DNA of 42,067 nucleotides from Cytidiella melzeri (Eukaryota; Basidiomycota; Agaricomycetes; Polyporales; Irpicaceae), in assembly GCA_022592445.1 (NCBI GenBank), contig JABYQR010000373.1:1-42067 (forward strand), given 5' to 3'. The notes beneath the pieces were generated by a model that did not search any database, was not told the DNA's origin, and worked only from the letters and a program-made list of their open reading frames with translations. Of this stretch, positions 1 to 8,379 are shown piece by piece. Every line of letters starts with the position of its first letter. Position 1 is the first letter of the stretch. The position numbers and the translations under genes were made by a program.

Positions 1-872
1 GCTGCAGTAGCAGTCTCCTCCCCCTCACCTCTCTGCAAGATCACTCAGGCTGCATAATTTATTGCTAAGGTCTGCCCATCTGTTGCCCCTGCTGAAGCCA
101 TTCAACTCACTGATGAGCCCAAATTTTTCCACACATGTAAGAAGCACAAAATGGATCGAGGACTCACTGAAGGGACGTCCTCAAGGCGTCATGAGGGCAA
201 TAAGCCACACAAGCACGGACACAAGTAACAAAGGGGCCATTGCAAGGCACGAGAACAGTCGGTTTCTCAAGCAGGCTCAAGCCCCGTGCCCCACACAAGG
301 CAAACACCTGACGTGCAGAAGCCTCGCGGCAGCCGTCTCGTAGCAGGATGTGGTGTCCGCAGTGCTCGACTGTTTCCAAAGACTGGACCATGATGTTCCG
401 AGTAGGCCAATGGAGCTATATCCAAACAGGTCTGATCAAAAGTGCCATTTCCCTATCAAGCCACTTCAGCCGCCCTTCTTCTTTGGATCCTTGAGTCCAG
501 CGCTTCAGCTCGAGCACACCCTCAAATTTGCTTCTGTGTTACCGTTGCTCTTGAGTGGCACAGCTTGTTCCTCACAAGGTCTCGTTGTATTGGATACACA
601 GATCTCGGACAAGCTAAAGATACACTTCACCTCATTTTGGCCGTCCTTGGCAAGAAGGAAGCTTTTTGCAACATGTCTAGCCTGGTTCTCTCGCGTGGAC
701 TTGCATTGCCTCAAGTGATGGTATAGAAAAATTTCCAGTTGTTCTGTTTCAGACGTTTAGATATTTAAACTATGAACTTTGTACCTCGAGTAGCTCAGAA
801 TACAACACCCCGAGTTACCATCTCAAAAACCCCCACCCTTCTCTTTTGTGTTAGCTTGCTCGCGTTCAAGAC
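1..872. other. Unassigned repeat-flank region
   Basis: No convincing gene is seen here. Open frames are short, overlap on both strands and show no family motif. The stretch adjoins retroelement-like sequence to its right and is probably degraded mobile-element or intergenic DNA. Confidence 0.4.
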
Positions 873-1574
873 TTGTGTCACTGCGTCATCACTATGTTCT
901 TGCTTCGTGTTCTTGTATCTCTCAAAACCCTTACCAACACTACAACCACTGCCTTGTTTATGCCAGCCTCGAGCTTGGTGACTGAACCAGCTACTAGCCA
1001 CCCCTGCAACTATTGTGGTCCACAAGAACCCACACTTTGCCCTGAACAAGCGGCTGCCCTCCTTGCAAATCCACCACGTACCTTCTACAACTCCCCTAAC
1101 TCACCCATCACTGTCTCCTCGAGTTCTTGCACCCCCAAGCCCCAGCCAGGCAACAAGTCTGAGCTTGAGTCCTACCAAGACTTGGAGATAGACTACGAGG
1201 ATGCTCCGTGTCACACCATCACTTGTTCTCACGAGCGAGTTAGGTTACTACTGCTCTTGTTTGAGTTATATGAGGACCCCGACAACTTCCTTCTCCAAAA
1301 CCTCCCGGGCCCAGCACTTCTACCACAGCCTTGCAAGAACTGCGAGCTGCGTGTATACACCATCGACCCTAATCTTGACTGCAACCTGAGTACCCACTCC
1401 TACGACTGCCCTTACAATCCCGAGTGCAAGATTAACATCATCAAGATTCTTCTGCCACACGTTGCACATCTCGTGGTTTGTTCTTGCGCTACACACCCTG
1501 GCACATTTGCAGTGATCTGCAGGCACGGCAATTACAAGTATGTCGCGGGTAGAATCCCTGTTCCAGATCAATAG
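873..1574 (+). CDS. Orphan Cys-rich open frame (hypothetical)
   Basis: An uninterrupted frame of 233 codons; an internal ATG at 960 would give about 204 residues. The product is rich in Cys, Pro and His, with a CNYC pair near residue 46, a CKNC pair in the middle and a CSC near the C-terminus, suggesting metal binding. There is no signal peptide or clear membrane span beyond a short hydrophobic start. I do not recognise the family. It lies just upstream of a LINE ORF1-like frame and may be part of the same retroelement or a spliced gene of which this is one exon. Being open over 700 bp in compositionally ordinary DNA is modest evidence for coding; no homologue is known to me. Confidence 0.3.
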   Translation: MCHCVITMFLLRVLVSLKTLTNTTTTALFMPASSLVTEPATSHPCNYCGPQEPTLCPEQAAALLANPPRTFYNSPNSPITVSSSSCTPKPQPGNKSELESYQDLEIDYEDAPCHTITCSHERVRLLLLLFELYEDPDNFLLQNLPGPALLPQPCKNCELRVYTIDPNLDCNLSTHSYDCPYNPECKINIIKILLPHVAHLVVCSCATHPGTFAVICRHGNYKYVAGRIPVPDQ

Positions 1575-1589
1575 GTGTCTCGAGGAGAA

Positions 1590-2090
1590 ATAGGAGTCTT
1601 GTTTTGTTGTGTTGAACGCTGCATTCTTTATTAATTTACTGTGTTGCATTTCTTCTTTCACTGTGTCACATTTCCTCGAGCTTTACTTTTGTAGCGTCAC
1701 CATTTGTTGTGTTCCCTTCTTGTCTTGCGTCTCTGTTCTCGTTTCACTTCTCTTGTCAGTTTGTTGTGTGCCTCGCAAAGCTTGCCCTCTTGTTCTATAT
1801 TAAAAGGCCCACTGGCCACACTTGTCGCTACTTGTGATACCTCTTGCTTCATTAGGCAAAGCTTAGGACTCCTTTTACCCACTCGCACATTTACACACAC
1901 AACCCCACATAACTTTTTCACGTGATTACCTCTCTGAGGTCTGGTCTGCTGGTTCCTGGCCCTTTCTGTGTCCAGGGTGGTAGTTAGTGTTTCATTGCTT
2001 TGTGTGCCCTACACTCTCCTGCTCTGAAGTCCAAGAAGAAGTGTGCCTGGATGAACAAGCAAACTTTCAACTCCATCACCATTCCCTTTC
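1590..2090. other. T-rich, TGTGTT-rich non-coding block
   Basis: A pyrimidine-rich stretch with repeated TGTGTT/CTGTGT words and a TATA-like ATATTAAA near 1797. A block of similar flavour (T-rich, ACTGTGTT words, then a TATA-like stretch) occurs at about 4490-5000. It may be promoter or leader sequence of a retroelement. No gene is seen in it. Confidence 0.3.
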
Positions 2091-2093
2091 TCA

Positions 2094-2948
2094 ATGCAGC
2101 CTCTGTCTCTCTATCTTGGCTGCCCCCCCAATCCCCAAGTCCTACAGGACTTTCTTGATTTCACCAGGCAGAAGTACCCTGCTTGTGATCTTTCCTCTCT
2201 CCAAGCAGTTTGCTGGATTCACTTAGATATTGCCTTTCCTTCTCCACCCACCCATGATATAGATGAAGCTGCCTCTTTGTTCTTTTCCACCATAGCGGCC
2301 ACTCCAACACCACTTCCTGTTCAATGCCACCAGATCAGGGTTGGCATCTTTTTCCGCCACATTTGTCTTACCTGTGCAGATGGAACTGCCACGTCTGCTT
2401 CTGACTTCCTCACAACCCTTCAAGCAAATTGTGTATGGGCATCTGCTCAACTGGCTGGTCTGCTATGTCTCTTCACTCCCAAGAACTCCCCCAGCTTTGG
2501 TGTGTTGTATGTTGACTTTGTTGACAACGCACAGTGTACCATGCTCAAGTGCCTCCTCTTGGTGGCAGTCTCTATTGAAACTGGTTTTCAAAAGCCAGCA
2601 GAAGTTACCAATGTGCACCCACTGGTGCCCCGCTGCACCATCTGTCAACGGTGAGGCCATATTCCTGGTCTTTGCCGTTCAGCTGTCCCTCGCTGTGCCC
2701 AATGTGCGGGGTTGCACGATGAGCACTATCACTCAGATGCACTGCATCGGCCTACTGAGTGCTGCTTCACCTGCAGGTCAGCACATCGTGCTGATTCTGT
2801 TTTGTGCTCCTTTTACCATCACCATCACAACTCTAACCGGATTTGCACCTATCAACCTCATCACTCCAATGCTGCACCTTCTACCTCTGCCAGCAAATGC
2901 AGGGCCAAAGGTAAAGCCAGGGGTACTTCATGCACATGGTATCTGTAA
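2094..2948 (+). pseudogene. LINE ORF1/Gag-like protein with zinc knuckles, broken by one stop
   Basis: The frame runs from an ATG at 2094 and is broken once, by TGA at 2652-2654, then continues in the same frame to 2948. Just before the stop is CTIC(Q/R); straight after it come GH and C, completing a C-x2-C-x4-H-x4-C knuckle. Two more Cys/His clusters follow: CAQC with spaced His, and CFTC-x3-HRADS-x2-C. Clustered knuckles with an 'H-RADS-C' ending after an RRM-like stretch (YVDFVD near residue 140) are the pattern I know from ORF1 proteins of fungal non-LTR retrotransposons, which bind element RNA. No endonuclease or reverse transcriptase frame follows; the hAT element begins 200 bp later. 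The stop could be a TGG-to-TGA change. A 5'-truncated or dead copy is the simplest view. Confidence 0.5.
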
Positions 2949-3156
2949 CACTATCCCTCCAGTACTTCTCATAGTACATCTACATTTACAGTTCTTGTAG
3001 TCGTGCCTTCTAGGTGATACACATCTTTTGTACACTTGTATAAGTTACACGCGCTCTGGCTTTGTTCCGCGCTGAATACCCTGATTATTCTTATTTTTAA
3101 ATATTTTATAAGAAAATGTTTTGAAAATAAGATTTAAAAAAAATCAAAAACAATTC
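2949..3156. other. AT-rich tail before the hAT insertion
   Basis: About 200 bp with no coding signal. From 3085 it becomes strongly AT-rich with short A runs and a self-complementary TTATTTT/AAAATAA segment, compatible with the 3' tail of the preceding retroelement. Confidence 0.35.
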
Positions 3157-3164
3157 AAACGCAG
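3157..3164. repeat. 8-bp target-site duplication, left copy
   Basis: AAACGCAG occurs immediately before the left terminus of the hAT element and again immediately after its right terminus at 7812-7819. Eight base pairs is the duplication length expected for hAT insertions. Confidence 0.85.
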
Positions 3165-3204
3165 TAGGGTTCCGTCGGTAAGTCAATATAACAAACATGT
3201 GTCA

Positions 3205-3247
3205 GTAAATGGTGTTAGAAACATGTAAGAAACATGTTTCTAACACC
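3205..3247. repeat. Subterminal palindrome of the hAT element
   Basis: GGTGTTAGAAACATG is followed a few bases later by CATGTTTCTAACACC, an inverted repeat. The same TTTCTAACA word recurs near the right end (6990-7005 and 7725-7775). Such subterminal repeats are usual transposase-binding sites in hAT elements; binding here is inferred. Confidence 0.55.
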
Positions 3248-3277
3248 AAGGGCACAGACCGGCAAAAATGTCATGTA

Positions 3278-3577
3278 TACTGTACTGGCACAACCTAAGG
3301 TTCACGACTTGTGACCGTGACCCTCAGATGTTTGAAGATTCGGAAGTTCAGGACACGCAGTGACCTGTGACCAACAAACATCTGAAAGTATCAATAGGCG
3401 TCTGTGTGTGCGCAGAGTGCTCCCCTCAAAAAAATATGGGGTAATATTATAAGCGCCTGAGGTCACACACCCAGCCGAAAGTTTGCGAGGGTCTGTGACC
3501 TGTGACCAATGTTCAAAATGACAATGTTCGGAGGCCTTGTGACCGTGACCTGAACCTTAGGTCGTGCCAGTACAGTA
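3278..3577. mobile_element. 300-bp MITE with TA target duplication
   Basis: The left arm (from TATACTGTACTGGCAC at 3276) and the inverted right arm ending at 3579 match over about 29 bp with one mismatch; TA dinucleotides flank both ends. The interior has no frame but holds repeated GTGACC/CTGTGACC words and an internal inverted repeat, CAGATGTTTG (3325) with CAAACATCTG (3375). Small size, TIRs and TA flanks fit a Tc1/mariner-type MITE. Whether the outer TA or the next TA is the duplication is ambiguous. It sits inside the hAT element and is therefore younger than it. Confidence 0.75.
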
Positions 3578-3599
3578 TAAATGTTGGAAAACGTTGGAA

Positions 3600-5019
3600 A
3601 TGCTACAGATTCTGAGAGGTCTGTGTAATCAACAACAAGCCCTCAGTGCAAGGGCTGGATGGACTTTATCACCCCAGAAGTAGTGCTTAGCAAATACCAT
3701 TGAATATTTCAACTGGGGTGTATTTGATGATTACCATTGGATACCAATATTCTCCCTTCATGACATGTAGTCAAGAGTCACTTACTAGCTTGAAGATTTC
3801 CTTTCGCCTAGAACTGGAGCTTTTGTGTCTGAAGAGGACTGGGTGCTGGCATTCAAGTGGCTGCAGAAGCTGGTGTGAACAATAACAATGATTTAGAAGC
3901 CTGTGGCAGAAACAAACCATCATGGACAGATTGATCTCCCTGCTAGTTACAAACACTTCAATCATTGAAATAATGTCAGCACTGACCAGAAGAGAATAGA
4001 CAGTGATATTTACACACAGATTATCAGCTCGTTCACCCAATACACCTTGGATGCTGTCAGATATTGACCATCATATTTCTCTGGACCAGGTTGTTCTGCA
4101 ATTCACTCAAACAAATGATTTACTAAGCCTATGCCATCAGGGCCACTTGTAATAAGTGCCAACTGCTGCTTCTCGATACCCTGGAATACATGCACCCAGG
4201 CCCAGTCAACTGAGTACCATGGATGAAAAAGTGAGAGTTGATAGAGGCTTACAACATTGTGTAGATAAGAAGCTCTGAGGTGTTTGTGTACATATGCAGT
4301 CTGTGAGAGGCAGTTCAGACAACTCATCCAGTTCAATCTCACAAGCACAGCCAACGTCATTGTCAGCCACGCTTTTGCTTGTAGCCCACATTGCCACTCT
4401 GGAGGAGTTGTCCTTCACTATTGCTCCCGCAACCAGTCAATTGTGTCAAACTGACTTCAGTCTAGCATAGTCATACGTTGCGCTTCAAGTCTGGTTAATA
4501 CACTTCTCGTTTGCAATTTGTTTGGTTTCATTGTGTTTCTTTCATTTCTAACTGTGTTATTTTACTGTGTTACTGTGTCTGCATTTCATCTTCACTGCGT
4601 CGAGCTTACTGCGTTTACTTTCACTGCGACTGTGTTTTACAGTGAACACCTTTATCTTCATTAGCAACTGTGTTTTGTGTTTGTGACTCGTACTGCGTTT
4701 GTGCTTGCTTTGCATTCATGCTAAACCTCTTTTGTTTTCACCGTGCCTCCCATCTTTTGCCCGCAATATGTGTGGTGCTTTGCCCCCCTAGCTCAATTTA
4801 TACAAAACCTTTATTATTGAAAACCTCGTCACTCCTTACAGCACAGGTAAACTAGGACCCTAAAGACCACCTCACACACTTTTTACACTACCGCGCTCCC
4901 ACACCCTTGCACTCCTATTGCCACTTTGTGATTGGTTGTGTTGTCTTTGGGGTTGTAATTAGTTCCAGGGTGTATCACAGTGTTTCACCAATTACCTCCT
5001 CATTCCTCCAACTGCAAAC
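3600..5019 (+). other. Degraded 5' part of the hAT transposase region
   Basis: Short, disrupted frames only. Isolated stretches look protein-like on the plus strand, for example one containing FVSEEDWVLAFKW near 3820, but I cannot join them into a transposase N-terminus. Positions 4490-5000 are T-rich with many TGTGTT words and a TATA-like stretch, resembling the block at 1590-2090, and may be a further insertion. Confidence 0.3.
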
Positions 5020-5207
5020 CCCAGCATCACTGTAACTCGTGCTGGAGCCAACCTCACTATGCTCTTCCCACGTGCTTATGACTGCACAAAGGAGTTTGTG
5101 AAGGGAACACTTTGGGAGATGGTGAATTGGAAGAAGCAACATTGTAATGATGCTGCATACCCTCTTCTTGGGCAGCTCACAGCTCTACAAGCGTCACTAG
5201 AGCTAAA

Positions 5208-5212
5208 GCGAC
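5208..5212. repeat. 5-bp target duplication of the solo LTR, left copy
   Basis: GCGAC directly precedes the LTR start and recurs directly after its end at 5970-5974. Five base pairs is standard for Ty3/Gypsy integration. Confidence 0.85.
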
Positions 5213-5969
5213 TGTCGTGGATGGCCCAACTAGCCCTTAATTTTTTGCAATTTACCTCTTGTTTTGATCTGTAAAACTCCGGGCTACAACCCAGTTGCAA
5301 TCCTCTCTGCACAAACTCCTTTGCACGTCTATTAAGTGCCCGTATCACGTGGATTAGACGCTCCACACGGTCACGTTACTTGCTACTACATCACACTGGC
5401 ATGTGACTTAGCTTAAGTAAGACCACATGGCTACAGACACATGGCTCAGCCCATAGCTAGGGTTTGATATCATAGATACCGTTCACATGGGCTCCTTTTG
5501 TTCTTTCCCTATTGTTCTCTTTATGGATGGATGTTCTCACAGGTGTGGGAATGGAATACAATAGTTGGTCTCTTTTTAGATAGATTCTCTCACAAGTAGA
5601 GTTCTTGGCAAGGTCTAGACAATAGCTATTGTTCTCCTTTAGGTAGTTCTTTTGTTCTTTGTTCACATGGCTTCTTGCAAAGCCTGCCCTCAACATGGTC
5701 TGTGTGCAGGTCCCTGAAGTCTATATAAGCAGCTGCATGTACGCTCCTAGCCCCCATCTTGACCCCTTGGTCTTTACTGTGCTAGGTAAGCCACTCCCTC
5801 CTGTACTACATAGCCAGTAGTACTCAATGCTAACTTGGTCTTTACTGGGCTAGAATTCTGAATAAGTTTGATAGCTGGTGAATGCATTGTGCTCCACGCC
5901 TGCCACCACCTCTTTGTTGTCTTCCACATTGTGTCCCTGTTTGTCACGTCGAGCCCTGTCTCCGTGTCA
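5213..5969 (+). mobile_element. Solo LTR of a Ty3/Gypsy retrotransposon
   Basis: A 757-bp sequence starting TGTCGTGG and ending CCGTGTCA, with TG..CA borders and a perfect GCGAC duplication on both sides. It aligns in reverse along its whole length with the LTR of Gypsy A at 35760-36518, with scattered substitutions. It contains a TATA box (TATATAAG at 5722-5729), so the transcription start should lie shortly downstream. No internal element sequence remains, consistent with LTR-LTR recombination. It interrupts the hAT transposase coding frame. Confidence 0.9.
5722..5729 (+). promoter_or_regulatory. TATA box of the solo LTR
   Basis: TATATAAG lies two thirds of the way through the LTR. A matching TATATATA is at the equivalent place in the LTR of Gypsy A (about 36001-36010, opposite strand) and in the LTR of Gypsy C (38431-38440). 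Confidence 0.55.
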
Positions 5970-6640
5970 GCGACAGCTTGAAGCTTACTGGTGTCATGAA
6001 TTCCCATTTGATCAAGAGCTGTCTGGAAAATCTACACTGGAGTGGTGGGAAGATCTTCAACATCACCGTGATGCTCGTGTACTTGCAGTATGTCTTCTTG
6101 AGCAACATTGACTTTCATCATACTAATCATAGCAAAGATAGTCAGCATCAAGATCTTTTCAGTCCTTGTGAACTCAATGCCTGATGAGCGAACTGGATCC
6201 AATTTCACATGGCTGAATTCTTCTCTTCGGAGAAATCAACATGCACAGACATTGGTTGATACACACGCAAGGTAAGCAGAGTTATTATGTGTCATGAATT
6301 GGCCTATATATTATTTTACAGAATGACACTGGACCAGTTCTTTGCACTCCAAGGTTTCAACCAGCTGTCAAATTCCGTGATATCAATAAGGTGTTCAAAT
6401 ATACTGAGACTCAATTGAGACTCCGCACTGATCACGTGCTTAGCGCCAGTAGTTACTGTATATAACACTTACTCTGATCAATGCATGACTACCACTTTTG
6501 ATCCCCATCTCTTCGTCTGACCACCACCTTCACCTAAGGCTCAGTGTCGTGCACTACTGCTCATACCTTTCTAATATAAGGACCTCCTTCAAGAAGTTCA
6601 AGGAGAAGATTTGCACTCTCTTGCAAATACTGATGACAAG

Positions 6641-6687
6641 GATGATGATGATGATGATGATGATGATAATGATGATGATGATGATGA
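6641..6687. repeat. (GAT)n microsatellite in the hAT acidic tail
   Basis: About 15 imperfect GAT units, interrupted by AAT, encode an Asp/Asn run in the plus-strand transposase frame. The unit also keeps the other frames open, which produces several low-complexity open frames on both strands. Confidence 0.8.
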
Positions 6688-7008
6688 GACAAATGACAAT
6701 GGCAATGGAGATGATGACAAAGTTGACCAGCCATTTGGCACACACACCACAGTCTCATTTGGGAAGATTTCCTCTGATTTTGAGATCAATCTGGCTTCCA
6801 CTGCGCTCTTTGATATGCTATCTGATACTCCTTGCACAACCTCTCCCAAAGCTTCTGTTGTAGCTCCTACCTTGGCATCAGATGTAGTTGATGACTTGGA
6901 GTTTGTAGATTTTTGAGACTTGACTTGTTGTTTACACGCAGATTTTCCAACATTGTTTTTGTTACTTACATTGTCAGAAAGTATTTACTTACATGTTTCT
7001 AACACTTA

Positions 7009-7699
7009 CTATGCTTTAGGTACTGTTCGTAAACACCTGATTTTACGAACACTGCTTCTTTCAACTCTTGTGCACCTACAAAAATTCTAAGTATACTGCA
7101 TGTAATTAAGGGCTTCTCAATAGGGCTTTTGACGTGAAAGAAGTATTTTATTTGTCAGACGTGGAGTTGCTGAAGACGATGCAGTGAGTTTCTGGGCTCT
7201 CCTTGGACTGATGGGAAGAGATTCTGGCTGATGCACTGGATATTTTTCAAAATACTTGGTGAAGCGAAGTGACCGAATTCACATGAGAATCTGCTCCAGG
7301 AGCCCGATTACTCAAAGTACATGTGCATAGTGGCTTTTACGAGTAATGTACAACGATGCGTGACTTCGCACAGAGCGCGGTTTAAACTCCGCTGAGACGC
7401 ATATTGCAGCCTCGTCGTAAAAGTGTTGGTGGCAGCACTACATATAGTAAGTCTTGATAATCTGCCGCCTCGAGCCGGTGTGACTAACCGTGACATTTTT
7501 ACGAACACCCCATGTCTTTTATGCCCTTCGCCGGCATCCTGCCGTAGCCCTCTCTTCCTCTCTAAACTGGCTGAAAAAATTACAGTGTGTTAGACAGATG
7601 CACAGGTATACGTCCATGTACTTTTTCTTTTTTCCAGCCGAGGATTTTCAGTGCAATGGGCTGAGCGCCGAAGTTTTACGAACAGTACCTAAAGCATAG
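7009..7699. mobile_element. 691-bp TIR element (MITE-like), TA flanks
   Basis: The left arm, CTATGCTTTAGGTACTGTTC and onward into GTAAA (7009-7033), is matched by its reverse complement at 7675-7699, with TA on both sides (7007-7008 and 7700-7701). The interior has no credible transposase frame. The terminus differs from that of the 300-bp MITE. It lies inside the right arm of the hAT element, between subterminal repeats, so it inserted later. Assignment to a superfamily from TIR and TA alone is tentative; Tc1/mariner is most likely. Confidence 0.7.
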
Positions 7700-7811
7700 T
7701 ACTGACATTTTGTTTCTAACATGTTTAAAACATACGTTGGAAACACCTCTACCGGCATTTTGTTTCTAACATTTGTCGGAAAGTCGGCACTGAATTTCCG
7801 ACGGAACCCTA

Positions 7812-7819
7812 AAACGCAG
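7812..7819. repeat. 8-bp target-site duplication, right copy
   Basis: AAACGCAG, identical to 3157-3164, directly follows the right hAT terminus. Confidence 0.85.
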
Positions 7820-8379
7820 GTTCGAGACACGCACGCCTACGCAAGGCGGAACCCTCAGATCTGTGGGTCATCGTGGTGCACGCGCAATGGACGATACGGC
7901 ATGGGAGTTGATTTAAGCTCATTTCCGCCACAGCTGCTGTGCACAAACTCCGATACACATAATAGCGCTCTGGACATGGAAGCCTTATCCCACTGCAAGG
8001 CCGCGTAGGTGATCAGCGGTATCCACAAACGCAGTGAATCAAGCTAGTTATAAGACATGAGGAAACGTCGCCCAGCGGTACGACACACCCACCTACTGCT
8101 GCTTCGACAAACGTAGCGCTGACTTTTGCTCTCAGTTCCCTTGCCATGATAATAATCGCAGATCAGCATATTTTCCATGCTCCCAACGGCTGCACAGACA
8201 GCGAATTTACAGAGCTGCGTCGTCTCAATATCTCAGTCATACCAGTAGCAAACTCGTGTATTTCTACTTTTCTGCCGCGGGCGTATAAAAAGTGGCCTCC
8301 GGAAGATATGCCATTGGTGAGATTCCGCTTTCGACATGTTCTACTACCATTCTGATACTACTCGCAGTGCTGGTGTGGG
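7820..8379. other. Upstream region of the F-box gene
   Basis: No gene recognised. The stretch contains a TATA-like GTATAAAA at about 8282, roughly 100 bp before the predicted start codon of the next gene, so it probably holds that gene's promoter. Confidence 0.4.

Larger units (their letters stand above)
5020..6916 (+). pseudogene. hAT transposase, C-terminal exons, interrupted by a solo LTR
   Basis: The frame upstream of the LTR (to 5212) and the frame after it (from 5975) join exactly once the LTR and one target-duplication copy are disregarded, giving a stretch with FPFD and WWEDL. Further exons follow with good splice sites: the exon ending 6087 (intron 6088-6137), 6138-6271 with NSMPDERT and TWLNSSLR, and one from 6322. 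This order (FPFD, WW, VLA, then S-M-x-DERT and TWLNS) matches the C-terminal dimerisation region of basidiomycete hAT transposases as I know them. The end is an acidic tail (6611-6916) containing an Asp-rich run encoded by a GAT microsatellite, then FEINLAS and a final EFVDF before the stop. The LTR insertion makes it non-functional, and no intact N-terminal half is visible. Confidence 0.7.
3165..7811 (+). mobile_element. hAT superfamily DNA transposon with nested insertions
   Basis: The left end starts TAGGGTTCCGTCGG and the right end is its exact reverse complement, CCGACGGAACCCTA; both are flanked by the same 8-bp AAACGCAG. A TAGGG-type terminus plus 8-bp duplication is typical of hAT elements. 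Inside, the plus strand carries recognisable hAT transposase C-terminal exons (5020-6916). Subterminal copies of GTTAGAAACATG lie near both ends, for example 3212-3247 and 6990-7005. The 4647-bp span includes a 300-bp MITE, a 757-bp solo LTR and a 691-bp TIR element, leaving roughly 2.9 kb of original transposon. The N-terminal part of the transposase (about 3600-4450) is too degraded for me to resolve. Confidence 0.85.

Noticed and set aside
6554..6863. Several overlapping open frames with poly-Met, poly-Ile, poly-His and poly-Ser runs
   Set aside because: They are produced by the GAT microsatellite read in other frames and strands; only the Asp-rich plus-strand frame fits the hAT transposase tail.
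3165..7811. Assignment of the large element to the KDZ (Kyakuja/Dileera/Zisupton) group, which also makes 8-bp duplications
   Set aside because: The coding exons (FPFD, WW, DERT, TWLNS) fit hAT transposases and the TAGGG terminus is hAT-like.
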